Source: Halichoerus grypus
Lineage: Eukaryota; Chordata; Mammalia; Carnivora; Phocidae
Length of the DNA stretch: 64,000 nt
Direction: 5' to 3'
Assembly: GCF_964656455.1 (NCBI RefSeq)
Contig: NC_135725.1
Location: 47,313,688 to 47,377,687, forward strand
Shown: positions 45,811 through 57,991 of the stretch, one piece after another
How the letters are laid out: each line of letters starts with the position of its first letter
How positions within the stretch are numbered: the stretch's first letter is position 1
Notes under the pieces: model-generated
Databases searched by the model: none
Seen by the model: only the letters and a program-made list of their open reading frames with translations
What the model was told of the DNA's origin: nothing
Made by a program: the position numbers and the translations under genes

Positions 45811-46707
45811 ATGACAAGACGGAAAAAATCACCTCAACAAAAAGAACAAGAGGTAGTACCGACTGCCAGGGACCTACTCAATACGGACATTAGTACGATG
45901 TCAGATCTAGAGTTCAGAATCATCACTTTAAAGATACTAGCTGGGCTTGAAAAAAGCATGGAAGTTATTAGAGACACCCTTTCTGGAGAAGTAAAAGAAC
46001 TAAAATCGAACCAAGTAGAAATCAAAAAGGCTCTTAATGAGGTGCAATCAAATATGGGGGCGCTAACTGCTAGGATAAATGAGGCAGAAGAAAGAATCAG
46101 TGAGATAGAAGACCAAATGATGGAAAATAAAGAAGCTGAGAAAAAGAGAGATAAACAACTACTGGATCACGAGGGCAGAATTCGAGAGATAAACGATACC
46201 ATAAGACGAAACAACATTAGAATAATTGGGATCCCAGAAGAAGAAGAAAGAGAGAGAGGGGCAGAAGGTATAATGGAGCAAATTATAGCAGAGAACTTCC
46301 CTAATTTGGGGAAGGAAACAGGCATCAAAATCCAGGAAGCACAGAGAACCCCTCTCAAAATCAATAAAAATAGGTCAACACCCCGACATCTAATAGTAAA
46401 ACTTACGAGTCTCAGAGACAAAGAGAAAATCCTGAAAGCAGCTCGGGAGAAGAGATATGTAACCTACAATGGTAGAAACATTAGATTGGCAACAGACTTA
46501 TCCACAGAGACCTGGCAGGCCAGAAAGGACTGGCAGGACATATTCAGAGCACTAAATGAGAAAAATATGCAGCCAAGAATACTATATCCAGCTAGGCTGT
46601 CATTGAAAATTGAAGGAGAGATAAAAACCTTCCAGGACAAACAAAAACTAAAGGAATTTGCAAACACGAAACCAGCCCTACAAGAAATATTGAAAGGGGT
46701 CCTCTAA
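45811..46707 (+). CDS. LINE-1 ORF1 protein (RNA-binding chaperone)
   Basis: 298 residues, uninterrupted. Basic N terminus (MTRRKKSPQQ), a coiled-coil region at about 50-135 rich in Glu, Lys and Ile heptads (ARINEAEERISEIEDQM), then an RRM-like region (IRIIGIPEEEERERG at about 136-150) and a C-terminal domain with FRALNEKNMQPRILYPARL. In LINE-1 biology this trimer coats element RNA. The length matches the mammalian family (about 300-340). It lies 81 bases before ORF2. The intact frame suggests recent insertion, though ORF2 is broken. Confidence 0.93.
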   Translation: MTRRKKSPQQKEQEVVPTARDLLNTDISTMSDLEFRIITLKILAGLEKSMEVIRDTLSGEVKELKSNQVEIKKALNEVQSNMGALTARINEAEERISEIEDQMMENKEAEKKRDKQLLDHEGRIREINDTIRRNNIRIIGIPEEEERERGAEGIMEQIIAENFPNLGKETGIKIQEAQRTPLKINKNRSTPRHLIVKLTSLRDKEKILKAAREKRYVTYNGRNIRLATDLSTETWQARKDWQDIFRALNEKNMQPRILYPARLSLKIEGEIKTFQDKQKLKEFANTKPALQEILKGVL

Positions 46708-46788
46708 GCAAAGAGAGAGCCTAAAAGCAACATAGACCAGAAAGGAACACAAACAATATACAGTAACAGTCACTTTACAGGCAATACA

Positions 46789-49700
46789 ATGGCACTAAAT
46801 TCCTATCTTTCAATAGTTACCCTGAATGTAAATGGGCTAAATGCCCCAATCAAAAGACACAGGCTATCAGATTGGATTAAAAAACAAGACCCATCGATAT
46901 GCTGTCTGCAAGAGACTCATTTTAGAACCAAAGACACCCCCAGATGTAAAGTGAGGGGATGGAAAACCATTTACCATGCTAATGGACACCAAAAGAAAGC
47001 TGGGGTGGCAATCCTTATATCAGACAAATTAGATTTTAAACCAAAGACTGTAATAAGAGATGAGGAAGGACACTATATCATACTTAAAGGGTCTATCCAA
47101 CAAGAAGATCTAACAATTGTAAATATCTATGCCCCTAACACGGGAGCAGCCAATTATATAAGGCAATTAATAACAAAAGCAAAGAAACACATTGACAACA
47201 ATACAATAATAGTGGGGGACTTTAACACCCCCCTCACTGAAATGGACAGATCGTCTAAGCAAAAGATCAACAAGGAAATAAAGACTTTAAATGACACACT
47301 GGACCAAATGGACTTCACAGACATATTCAGAACATTCCATCCCAAAGCAACGGAATACACATTCTTCTCTAGTGCCCATGGAACATTCTCCAGAATAGAT
47401 CACATCCTAGGTCATAAATCAGGTCTCAACCGGTACCAGAAGATTGGGATCATCCCCTGCATATTTTCAGACCACAATGCTTTGAAACTAGAACTCAATC
47501 ACAAGAGGAAAGTCGGAAAGAACTCAAATACATGGAGGCTAAAGAGCATCCTACTGAAGAATGAATGGGTCAACCAGGAAATTAAAGAAGAATTAAAAAA
47601 CTTCATGGAAACCAATGAAAATGAAAACACAACTATTCAAAATCTTTGGGATACAGCAAAGGCAGTCCTAAGAGGAAAGTATATAGCAATACAAGCCTTT
47701 CTCAAGAAACAAGAAAGGTCTCAAGTACACAACCTAACCCTACACCTGAAGGAGCTGGAGAAAGAACAGCAAATAAAGCCTAAACCCAGCAGGAGAAGAG
47801 AAATAATAAAGATCAGAGCAGAAATCAATGAAATAGAAACCAAAAGAACAGTAGAACAGATCAACGAAACTAGGAGCTGGTTCTTTGAAAGAATTAACAA
47901 GATTGATAAGCCCCTGGCCAGACTTATCAAAAAGAAAAGAGAAATGACCCAAATCAACAAAATCATGAATGAAAGAGGAGAAATCACAACCAACACCAAA
48001 GAAATACAAACAATTATAAGAACATATTATGAGCAACTCTATGCCAGCAAATTAGATAACCTGGAAGTAATGGATGCATTCCTAGAGATGTATCAACTAC
48101 CAAAACTGAACCAGGAAGAAATAGAAAACCTGAACAGACCTATAACCACTAAGGAAATAGAAGCAGTCATCAAAAATCTCCCAAAACACAAAAGCCCAGG
48201 GCCAGATGGCTTCCCAGGGGAATTCTACCAAGCATTTCAAGAAGAATTAATACCTATCCTTCTGAAACTGTTCCAAAAAATAGAAATGGAAGGAAAACTT
48301 CCAAACTCATTTTATGAGGCCAGCATTACCTTGATCCCAAAACCAGACAAAGACCCCATCAAAAAGGAGAATTACAGACCAATATCCCTGATGAACATGG
48401 ATGCAAAAATTCTCACCAAAATACTAGCCAATAGGATCCAACAGTACATTAAAAGGATTATTCACCACGACCAAGTCGGATTTATCCCTGGGCTGCAAGG
48501 TTGGTTCAACATCCGCAAATCAATCAACGTGATACAATACATTAACAAAAGAAAGAACAAGAATCATATGATCCTCTCAATAGATGCAGAAAAAGCATTT
48601 GACAAAGTACAGCATCCTTTCTTGATCAAAACTCTTCAGAGTCTAGGGATAGAGGGTACATACCTCAATATCATAAAAGCCATCTATGAAAAACCTACAG
48701 CGAATATCATTCTCAATGGGGAAAAACTGAGAGCTTTCCCCCTAAGATCAGGAACGCGGCAGGGATGTCCACTATCACCACTGCTATTCAACATAGTATT
48801 GGAAGTCCTAGCCACAGCAATCAGACAACAAAAAGAAATCAAAGGCATCCAAATTGGCAAAGAAGAAGTCAGACTCTCACTCTTTGCAGATGATATGATA
48901 CTTTATGTGGAAAATCCCAAAGACTCCACCCCAAAACTGCTAGAACTCATACAGGAATTCAGTAAAGTGGCAGGATATAAAATCAATGCACAGAAGTCAG
49001 TGGCATTCCTATACACCAACAACAAGTCAGAAGAGAGAAATTAAGGAGTCGATCCCATTTACAATTGCACCCAAAACCATAAGATACCTAGGAATAAATC
49101 TAACCAAAGAGGCAAAGGATCTGTACTCAGAAAACTATAAAATACTCATGAAAGAAATTGAGGAAGACACAAAGAAATGGAAAAACGTTCCATGCTCATG
49201 GATTGGAAGAACAAATATTGTGAAGATGTCAATCCTACCTAGAGCAATCTACACATTCAATGCAATCCCCATCAAAATACCATCCACTTTCTTCAAAGAA
49301 ATGGAACAAATAATCCTAAAATTTGTATGGAACCAGAAAAGACCCCACATAGCCAGAGGAATGTTGAAAAAGAAAAGCAAAGCTGGCGGCATCACAATTC
49401 CGGACTTCGAGCTCTACTACAAAGCTGTCATCATCAAGACAGTATGGTACTGGCACAAAAACAGACACATAGATCAATGGAACAGAATAGAGAGCCCAGA
49501 AATGGACCCTCAACTATATGGTCAACTGATCTTTGACAAAGCAGGAAAGAGAATGTCCAATGGAAAAAAGACAGTCTCTTCAACAAATGGTGTTGGGAAA
49601 ATTGGACAGCCACATGCAGAAGAATGAAACTGGACCATTTCCTTACACCACACACAAAAATAGACTCCAAATGGTTGAAAGACCTCAATGTGAGACAGGA

Positions 49701-50603
49701 GTCCATCAAAATCCTAAAGGAGAACACAGGCAGCAACCTCTTCAACCTCAGCTGCAGCAACTTCTTCCTAGAAACATCGCCAAAGGCAAGGGAAGCAAGG
49801 GCAAAAATGAACTATTGGGACTTCATCAAGAAAAAAGCTTTTGCAAAGCAAAGGAAACAGTCAACAAAACCAAAAGACAACCGACAGAATGGGAGAAGAT
49901 ATTTGCAAATGACATATCAGATAAAGGGCTAGTATCCAAAATCTATAAAGAACTCATCAAACTCAACACCCAAAGAACAAAGAATCCAATCAAGAAATGG
50001 GCAGAAGACATGAACAGACATTTTTCCAAAGAAGACATCCAAACGGCCAACAGACACATGAAAAAGTGTTCAATATTGCTCGGCATCAGGGAAATCCAAA
50101 TCAAAACCTCAATGAGATACCACCTCACACCAGTCAGAATGGCTAAAATTAACAAGTCAGGAAATGACAGATGTTGGCGTGGATGCGGAGAAAGGGGAAC
50201 CCTCCTACACTGTTGGTGGGAATGCAAGCTGGTGCAGCCACTCTGGAAAACAGTATGGAGGTTCCTCAAAAAGTTGAAAATAGAGCTACCATATGATCCA
50301 GCAATTGCACTCGTGGGTATTTACCCCAAAGATGCAAAAGTAGGGACCCGAAAGGGTACGTGCACTCCGATGTTTATAGCAGCAATGTCCACAATAGCCA
50401 AACTGTGGAAAGAGCCAACATGCCCATCAACAGATGAATGGATAAAGAAGAAGTGGTATATATATACAATGGAATATTATGCAGCCATCAAAAGGAATGA
50501 GATCTTGCCATTTGCAATGATGTGGATGGAACTTGAGGGTATTATGCTGAGCGAAATAAGTCAAACAGAGAAAGACATGTATCATATGACCTCACTGATA
50601 TGA
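46789..50603 (+). pseudogene. LINE-1 ORF2 (endonuclease/reverse transcriptase), three frameshifts
   Basis: The first 751 codons are open: an apurinic-like endonuclease with [25 protein letters not shown] and [10 protein letters not shown], then a reverse transcriptase with the catalytic FADD at 48883-48894. By reading-frame continuity there is a 2-base loss near 49030, a gain of about 2 bases near 49548, and a 1-base loss in an A run near 49832. The cysteine-rich C terminus ([18 protein letters not shown]) follows in the third frame to the stop at 50601-50603. The family's usual length is about 1275 codons. It cannot make a full protein, but the endonuclease and reverse transcriptase core are unbroken. 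Confidence 0.93.
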
Positions 50604-51072
50604 GGAATTCTTAATCTCAGGAAACAAACTGAGGGTTGCTGGAGTGGGGGGTGGGGTGGGAGGGATGGGGTGACTGGGTGATGGACACTGGGGAGGGTAT
50701 GTGCTCTGGTAAGCGCTGTGAATTGTGCAAGACTGTTGAATCTCAGATCTGTACCTCTGAAACAAATAATGCAATATATGTTAAGAAAGAAAAAAAGAAG
50801 AAGAAAAATGTAGCAGGCGGGGAAGAATGAAGGGGGGGAAATCGGACGGGGAGAAGAACCATGAGAGACGATGGACTCTGAAAAACAAACTGAGGGTTCT
50901 AGAGGGGAGGGGGGTGGGAGGATGGGTTAGCCTGGTGATGGGTATTGAGGAGGGCACGTTCTGCATGGAGCACTGGGTGTTATGCACAAACAATGAATCA
51001 TGGAACACTATATCTAAAACTAATGATGTAATGTATGGGGATTAACATAACAATAAAAAAAATTAAAAAAAA

Positions 51073-51181
51073 AAACAAACATCGGAAAAGACTCTGGAAG
51101 CAGGGGATAATACTGGAAAAAAACAACAAATGGTTGAGAAAACCATGCTCTGAACCCAAGGAGAAATTGCAGAAAGGAAAG
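51073..51181. other. A-type 5' flank, proximal part (U3)
   Basis: Short remainder of the upstream flank between the LINE-1 tail and the response element of copy 6. Confidence 0.7.
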
Positions 51182-51248
51182 CAAAAAGAGAAGTAGAAAG
51201 TAAGGGCAATGTTTCAGAAATTGAAAACTCCTATGTCCCCGACTTAAG
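51182..51248 (+). promoter_or_regulatory. Damaged IFNA promoter (copy 6)
   Basis: The central IRF half-site GGGAAACGTTC of other copies reads GGGCAATGTTTC, and TACTTAAG reads GACTTAAG at 51241-51248. The flanking AAGTAGAAAG and CAGAAATTGAAAACTCC parts are kept. Induction is probably weakened. Confidence 0.8.
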
Positions 51249-51342
51249 ACACACACACAAGGGAAGATGTTCAGAGGACCCAGGGCCACGGTTCCCAGAC
51301 TTGCCCACCCCAGCCAGGCCAGCAGCATCTGCAGATTCCCCA

Positions 51343-51906
51343 AAGGCCCTGCCCTTTTCCTTCTTGGTGGCCCTGGTGGTGCTCAGTTGCAACTCGCTCT
51401 GCTCTCTGGGATGTGACCTGCCGCAGAACCATGGCCTGTTTGCCTGGAGGGCCTTGACGCTCCTGGGACAAATGAGGAGAATGTCTGCTAGCTCTTGTGA
51501 CAAGTACACAAGTGCCTTTGCCTTCCCCCAGGAGGTGCTTGATGGCAAGCAGTTGCAGAAGGCTCAAGCCCTCTCTGTCGTCCATGTGATGAACCAGAAG
51601 ATCTTCCACCTCTTCTGCACAGAGGCCTCATCTGCTGCTTGGAACGAGACCCTCCTAGAGGAATTCTGCTCCGGACTTTCTGAGCAGCTGACCGACCTGG
51701 AAGCCTGTCCCATGCAGGAGGCGTGGCTGGGAGAGCCTCCCCTCATGAATGTGGACTCCATCCTGAGGAACTACTTCCAAAGAATCTCCCTCTATCTGCA
51801 AGAGAAGCAATACAGCCCTTGTGCCTGGGAGATTGTCAGAGCGGAAATCATGAAACCCTTGTATTCATCAACAACCTTGCAAAAAAGATTAAGGAGCAAG
51901 AAGTGA
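51343..51906 (+). pseudogene. IFNA: Interferon alpha, copy 6 (A-type), start codon lost
   Basis: The frame is open over all 187 codons with six cysteines and NET at 78, but codon 1 is AAG where all other copies have ATG. No in-frame ATG exists upstream; the leader ATG at 51267 is out of frame. The next in-frame ATG, at 51472, is codon 44 and would give a protein without signal peptide, Cys1 or helix A. Private changes include Ala35 and a Trp-Leu-Gly run at 105-107, with Pro109. With the damaged promoter and the LINE-1 about 170 bp upstream of the TATA position, a recent pseudogene is most likely. A sequencing error at codon 1 or a non-AUG start cannot be excluded. Confidence 0.85.
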
Positions 51907-52202
51907 GACCCGGTTCAACGTGGAAATGATTCCCTCTGACTACTAATACCACACTTTCCCTTGTTCTGCCATGTCAAAGACTCTCATTTCTGCTATTATG
52001 GTGAAATGAACAACATCAATTTGTCACATGTTCTCAGGAGTATTAAGCAACATCAAGTCAACTCTACAAACACCGTCGCTTTCAGATGACCATGCTGATA
52101 TACTTATTTAACTATATATGTATTTCATTATTTATAAGATTTAAATTATTTTTTATTATATAATATTAGGTGTACCTTCACTTTGTGGTTAATAGAAATA
52201 AA
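51907..52202 (+). promoter_or_regulatory. 3' UTR with AU-rich elements and AATAAA (copy 6)
   Basis: ATTTA motifs at about 52101-52140 and AATAAA at 52197-52202, undamaged. Confidence 0.75.
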
Positions 52203-53180
52203 TGTGCTTTACATTTATTAAATTTTTTATTTTTTTGTTCATTAAATGTTTCTATAGAAAAATTGTTGTATTTGTTTCTTATATAGAGGAAACAAGTCTA
52301 ATTATAACCTAATGAAAGATGCATTGTAGAACTCAGTGACACATTATCCGTGATTCACATTAGAAATAATACCATAGACTTCCTTGAAGCCAGTTTGTAT
52401 GTTGTCATCAGGATAAAGGCAGACATAACAAATCAATGCCCTGTTTGTATCTTGAGGTTTGTAGAAAAACCAACCTCCAAACGATAATCATAGGGAAGTA
52501 ATACCAGTTAAGTTAAAGGGTAGAATGAGAAGAAGGGAAAATATGAATTCTAGAAGTAGACGAGGAAACACACACATCAGGACATAGAATCAAAAGTGCT
52601 AGATAGCTTCCACAGTAGACTGGTAGACATCCAAGTGTGACTATTCTTTATAAATGGATCCTTGAGTCTGCCATTTGCAAGCCATTCCATTCATTTAAGG
52701 CCCAGCAAGGGAAGTGGTCCCGAGGGAAAAGGACTTAAAAGTGATGCCTCAAAGGTCCAGTGGTTAAGCGAGAAAAGAGCCACACTACAAACAAAGGAGG
52801 AATGGCCCTAAGGCAGTAGGGTAAGAGCGAATATTGGTTAAGAGTGTATTTCAAAGCCAAAAAAGGCTTCAAGGAATTGCATCATAGCAAAAGGTGAATG
52901 GAAAGTGCCCCAAGGCTGGAAGTGGAGGGGGTGTGACCCAGGTGCAAGCTGGTTTGACTGAAATAATCACCAAAAACCATACTGGACGAGGAGGAAAGGT
53001 GAGGAACAGAAGGGAAGCTAGTGAGTATAGATAGGAAATAGTTTTGAGAGATTTACCTTTTTTGGGCAAATTAAACTTTGATGAAAAAATGAAAAAATAA
53101 TTGATATGAAGGATGTATTCTAATCTCTTCTAATGTATGAAAAGCAAATATAAAAAAGCAAACAAAAATTAAAGACATGC
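52203..53180. other. A-type 3' flank (U3)
   Basis: Counterpart of 16802-17780, with a deletion of about 20 bases near 52727. No gene recognised. Confidence 0.6.
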
Positions 53181-53199
53181 AAATGTACAGGAACATTCT

Positions 53200-53564
53200 G
53201 CAAATGAAAACTACCCTGTTCTATTTAAGAGTCACGAGTAGAAAGAACAGGAGAGGATCTGGGGGACACGGCAGCCCCTACTGGTCCCCCAGGCCACCAG
53301 AAGCCCTCAGGTGCTGTGCCTAGCCCCTTTGTGGGGCTCCGGCTCGTTCCCTGTGGCAGCCTCTCAACTCTGGGCTGTGACCTGCCTCCAGGCCCGGGTG
53401 GCTACACAGGAGGACTTGTTGCTTCTGACACAGAGGAGGAGGGTCTGTCCCTTCCCCTGACTGAGGGACATCTCCTCTGGGACATGGTGGGTCGCCTCCA
53501 GGTCCAGGAGGCCTGGGCCATCTCTGTCCTTCACGAGATGCTCCAGCAGACCTTCACCCTCTGA
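53200..53564 (+). pseudogene. Truncated type I interferon pseudogene, omega/epsilon-like (U3)
   Basis: Same relic as in U1 and U2, from GTG at 53316 to TGA at 53562-53564. This copy keeps the best promoter relic: TGAAAACTACC followed by an intact TATTTAAG at 53222-53229. The coding part is still truncated after helix C. Confidence 0.72.
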
Positions 53565-55720
53565 GTCAAAATCAGGAGACCCATCTCTTCATAGTCAAAT
53601 GAAGAAATAAGGCAAGGGAAAATAAAACAAAAAAGAAAGCAGGAAAGGGACCCGGAAATGATATTCTTGACCTACAACATTAAGTCACTTGCCCACGTGT
53701 TCCGTCTTTCCAAGGACGCTTCTTTCTGCTTCAGTCATAGAATGAATTGAGTTAAATTATTCAAAATTGTGGTTAAAATATGTCTGTGAACCTGAGTATC
53801 TCTAAGGGCATCCCTCCGTAGGTGAGGGCTATACTGAAGTTGTTCACGGGTTCGTGTATTACAGGATCCTTGGTTTCCTGTCCAACACTGAACCACTTGG
53901 AACTTTTTCCTGACCTCACAGCAGGAGCACCAACAACAGAAACAACCACAAAATGCAAGACAATTGAAAACAACAACTCTTCTTAGATCCATTCACAGCT
54001 GAGGTCCCAGGGCCAGCCTCAGCACTGGTAACCAGAGAAAAAGGAGCATGCAGACAATCACACCTTACCAGGAGCAGGGATTGGGAGGAACACGAGCTGT
54101 AATGGAAGCATTGCTTGAGGCTCTGTGTGCTTACACTGCAGAGTTACCAACTCCAGGGCTCCCTAGTTACTGGAGCCCACAGGTTTGTGAGTTTTACCTT
54201 CAGAATCCCCACTAGGCTCTCTCTGTGAAGATCAGAGGAAGATCTGCTGGCTTTTCCAGCAGAGGGAGGGGGAAAGGAATCCTTCTAAAAGAGTCTGAGT
54301 CTACGTCTTCAGAGAAGCAGAGGTCAAGGGATTCTGTCACCAGGATCTTGAGGGAGGGATGTCAAGAAGAGAGGAAAGCTGACTTCCCACTGGTAGATGC
54401 ATATGTGAATCTGGAATCTCCAACATTTCACGTCCTGGAGACATTCAAAACCAGTGTTTGTTGCATATTTGGAAATCATGGTACAGTACTGAAAATCCTT
54501 CTGTTTGAATTGAGTGTGGAATGAGAAAATGCCCTAAAGCTTCGGGAAACTTTTAACCTTTAAGGCTGAGAAAGAGAAGGGGAGCCTGCAAAGGGCACAG
54601 AGATGGGGCAGCCAGTGCAGGTGGGACACAACCAGGAAGAATGATCTCCAGAAAGTGTAGAAGAAGAGGAGTTTCAGAATTTCCCAAGATGAACCTTAGA
54701 GTGATTTATCACATGGAGTATAGGACTACCCACTGCTTCTAGCTTCTGCTTTCAATCTAGTTGTTTGATCCTGAGAAACTCACTTGAGCTCTCTGAAATT
54801 CAGTTTTCCCAAATGTAATGTGGGGTGGAAATATTCCTAGAGCTGTTGTAATAATGAAGTAGCACATTTAAATGTACCTAGTATCTTCCACTAGTGAGTG
54901 TTTAACAGACGGTGACTATTATTTTTTTCATAGACATCTCTAAGCGAAAGGTATCTTCTAGCCTTCTCTCTGTAACTGACTGTAAACTGCTGAACCTCTA
55001 AAACACCCAACTGGGAACAGGTGGCCCATGAATGGAATGTAATTATAGACACAATAATATCATATGTATCCATATACACTCTACTGACGTACACATACTC
55101 TAGACATTCTGTTACAGCACATTTCGCCTTCCTCCCTGCTTCTCCAGATCTGATCCTTTCACTCCCAAATCACAGTGTTTCCCTCTCCCCCAGGGTAGAA
55201 ACCCCGAGTGAGCTCTACCCTCCTCCCTCCCTCCTCAGGAGCCTCTCCTGCCCATTTATACAGCTGCTTCCTTTTCCTTTGTGGTTTCTGTCTGGCTATT
55301 TTACTTCCTATTACAAGGCCACCAAGGAAGAGCAAATGTTCTTTGAAGTTTCTAGGTTTTTTTGAAACTCTCTTCCTCTCTCCTGGTGACTATTTCTGGA
55401 CCCAAGGGAATGTCCCCGCTGCAGTGATGTAACAGTGGCTGTAGCAAAGGGGAAACAGGAGTGGAAGGGTGCTGTTCCGTGGCCCATCACAATCTTTCGG
55501 GGGGGGGGGGCTGCCAGCGAGTGGGCAAGGTGAGCTAGACAGTGACCAAGTCTGGAGACTGGGCTTGTCTTGTATGTAGAAGTCTGTCCCTGGTGGGAGA
55601 GTTTCCTCCGGGTCAAAAAAAGGCTCTTTCCTGGAATGAACTGACTCTGCGAGTGGAATAAGCCAATTTCCATGGCTTTTTATGAACTTATACAAAAATA
55701 TATATTTTTAAAAAACGAGC
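53565..55720. other. Spacer between pseudogene and B-type upstream flank (U3)
   Basis: Close to the U1 version. A G run at about 55499-55510 varies in length between units. No gene recognised. Confidence 0.5.
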
Positions 55721-56860
55721 AGTTATGTTCACAGCCAAATTGAGTAGAGGGTCCTGAGTTTTTTCCTATCCTCCCTGCTTCTGTAGCTGCACAGTCTCTC
55801 CCATCACCAGCATCCCCGCACCAGACGGAACAGGTGTTACAGTTGCTTCCAACAATGTACCAAGTAGTTCTTAGGGTTGGGATCAAGTCTTCAGTATTCC
55901 AAGGTGTGTGGTATGCCAAAGCTCAGCCTTGGAGCGGTCTCACAAAACCTTATCCTCAGTATTTATTGTCTGTCATTGGGTTTTCTTGGGTATCACACAA
56001 GAAGCATGGACATGGAATTTGTGGAAGATACATGAAATGCCTGCAAGATAGTGCTCCACTAGGAATAAGAAAATAATCTGGGATTGGAGGACTTTCTCCC
56101 CATCATTTCCTGGATCTCAGTGTCTTACCCGGAGAGGTGATCTTCGCTTACTTGTGAGCTGCCATTGTCTACCTGGTGGACATTGCAGATGTTTGAGCCT
56201 TGTTGTGAATCAGACTCTCAAAATAAATATAAATAGATTATACTTTATGATTTAATTCTGCAAAAGATAATTAACACATCAGTAATTCTATCTAGTGCTA
56301 AATAGAAAAAATATTTGAGAATACCTTGATGAGTATCAAGAAGCAAGTGCATTTAAAAATTATTTTCTCATTGAGACCACTTAAATACAGTACACTAAAA
56401 GCAAATGTCCAACAAATGATTTAATTTTTCATTAGCTGTTAGCAATTTGGAGTGATTCTAAATATTTAAGCACATTGATATCATTATTATGTCTTTCTAG
56501 AAATTCTTAATTTGCATTGTGCTCCTATATTTCCATTTAAATAAGTAAAAAATTAGAAGTTGCAAATCAGTGTTAGTTATCCAGTGAAGGATCAGGAGCT
56601 TTAAAATTTAGCTTTCAGTTTGAAATTTTTAGTAATTCTTCACCCTGAAATAAATAGAGTAAAATGGACAATTTCTTTTTATCTATAAAGTAGGGCTATA
56701 CATACACAACTATATAGACTACAGATTTGTGTTAGTGAGTTTTCTTGGAAGTTTCAATTACATAAACATTCAAAACACTGTAAACGGAGGGGGCAATAAG
56801 AAAAAGAAACGATTGAGAAACCCATGCTCCAAACCCAAGTAGAAAGTGCATAATGGAAAG
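55721..56860. other. 5' flank of IFNA copy 7
   Basis: B-type upstream flank, close to the U1 version. No coding signal. Confidence 0.6.
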
Positions 56861-56926
56861 CAAAAAGAGAAGTAGAAAGTAAGGGAAACGTTCAGAAATT
56901 GAAAATTCCCATGTCCCCTACTTAAG
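56861..56926 (+). promoter_or_regulatory. IFNA copy 7 virus-response element and TATA box
   Basis: AAGTAGAAAGTAAGGGAAAC is kept. The proximal site reads TTGAAAATTCCC where other copies have TTGAAAACTCCC. TACTTAAG is at 56919-56926. Confidence 0.83.
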
Positions 56927-57019
56927 CCACACACACAAGGGAAGATGTTCAGAGAACCTAGAGCCACGGTCCCAGACTTGCCCACCGCAGCCAGGCCAGC
57001 AGCATCTGCAGGATCCCCA

Positions 57020-57583
57020 ATGGCCCTGCCCTTTTCCTTCTTGGTGGCCCTGGTGGTGCTCAGCTGCAACTCCCTCTGCTCTCTGGGATGTGACCTGCCT
57101 CAGAACCATGGTCTGTTCGCCTGGAGGGCCTTGACGCTCCTGGGACAAATGAGGAGAATGTCTGCTAGCTCTTGTGACAAGTACACAAGTGACTTTGCCT
57201 TCCCCCAGGAGGTGCTGGAGGGCAAGCAGTTGCAGAAGGCTCAAGCCCTCTCTGTCGTCCATGTGATGAACCAGAAGATCTTCCACCTCTTCTGCATAGA
57301 GGCCTCATCTGCTGCTTGGAACGAGACCCTCCTGGGGGAATTCTGCTCCGGACTTTCTGAGCAGCTGACCGACCTGGAAGCCTGTCCCACGCAGGAGGCT
57401 GGGGTGGCAGAGACTCCCCTCATGAAGGTGGACTCCATCCTGAGGAACTACTTCCAAAGAATCTCCCACTATCTGCAAGAGAAGCAATACAGCCCTTGTG
57501 CCTGGGAGATTGTCAGAGCAGAAATCACGAGCTCCTTGTTTTCATCAACGATGTTGCAAGAAAGATTAAGGAGCAAGAAGTGA
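57020..57583 (+). CDS. IFNA: Interferon alpha, copy 7 (B-type)
   Basis: Complete 187-codon frame with signal peptide, six cysteines and NET at 78. Differences from copy 1: signal Asn17; mature Arg22, Glu44, Ile70, Gly83, Thr101, Gly105-Val106 and His127; and the B-type Thr-Ser-Ser tail with Met155. Like copy 5 it has the one-base leader deletion, which puts the ATG at 56945 in frame (25 extra codons). The signal-peptide ATG at 57020 is the preferred start. Secreted antiviral cytokine with an intact promoter apart from one base in the proximal IRF site. Confidence 0.97.
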   Translation: MALPFSFLVALVVLSCNSLCSLGCDLPQNHGLFAWRALTLLGQMRRMSASSCDKYTSDFAFPQEVLEGKQLQKAQALSVVHVMNQKIFHLFCIEASSAAWNETLLGEFCSGLSEQLTDLEACPTQEAGVAETPLMKVDSILRNYFQRISHYLQEKQYSPCAWEIVRAEITSSLFSSTMLQERLRSKK

Positions 57584-57872
57584 GACCCGGTTCACCATGG
57601 AAATGATTCCCTCTGACTAATTATATCACACTTTCCCTTGTTCTTCCGTGTCAAAGACTCTCATTTCTGCTGTTATGGTGATATCAACAGAATCCATTTC
57701 TTAAAGGTTTTCAGAAGTATTAAGCGACATGTCAACTCTACAAGCAGTCGTCGCTTACAGTTGACCATGCTCATGTCTATTTATCTATTTAAATATTTAT
57801 TTATGGAAATGTCTATAAGATTTATATTTTTCATATATTATATGCAGCTGTACATGTCATTAATATAATAAA
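57584..57872 (+). promoter_or_regulatory. 3' UTR with AU-rich elements and AATAAA (copy 7)
   Basis: ATTTA motifs at about 57778-57806 and AATAAA at 57867-57872. Confidence 0.8.
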
Positions 57873-57991
57873 ATGTACTCTTGATATTTAATTGGTTTAT
57901 CTTTTTTTTTTTTATTGAACTTTCACTACGGGAAGTGTTCAAAGAGTAACACCACGTCTAATTGCAGCTTCTTTGAAAAATGTAGGGCAGT

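Larger units (their letters stand above)
43939..51072 (+). mobile_element. Near full-length LINE-1
   Basis: A 7.1-kb element in the same orientation as the IFNA genes. It starts with a G run and GGCGGAGCAAGATGGCGGAG, and has a long 5' UTR, intact ORF1, frameshifted ORF2, a 3' UTR and an A-rich tail. It splits the A-type upstream flank between AATTAAAAAACATTG and ACATCGGAAAAGACTCTGG. The target duplication is short and imperfect (about AAACATTG / AAACATCG). The matching sites in U1 (about 15675) and U2 (about 29780) are empty. Confidence 0.96.
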
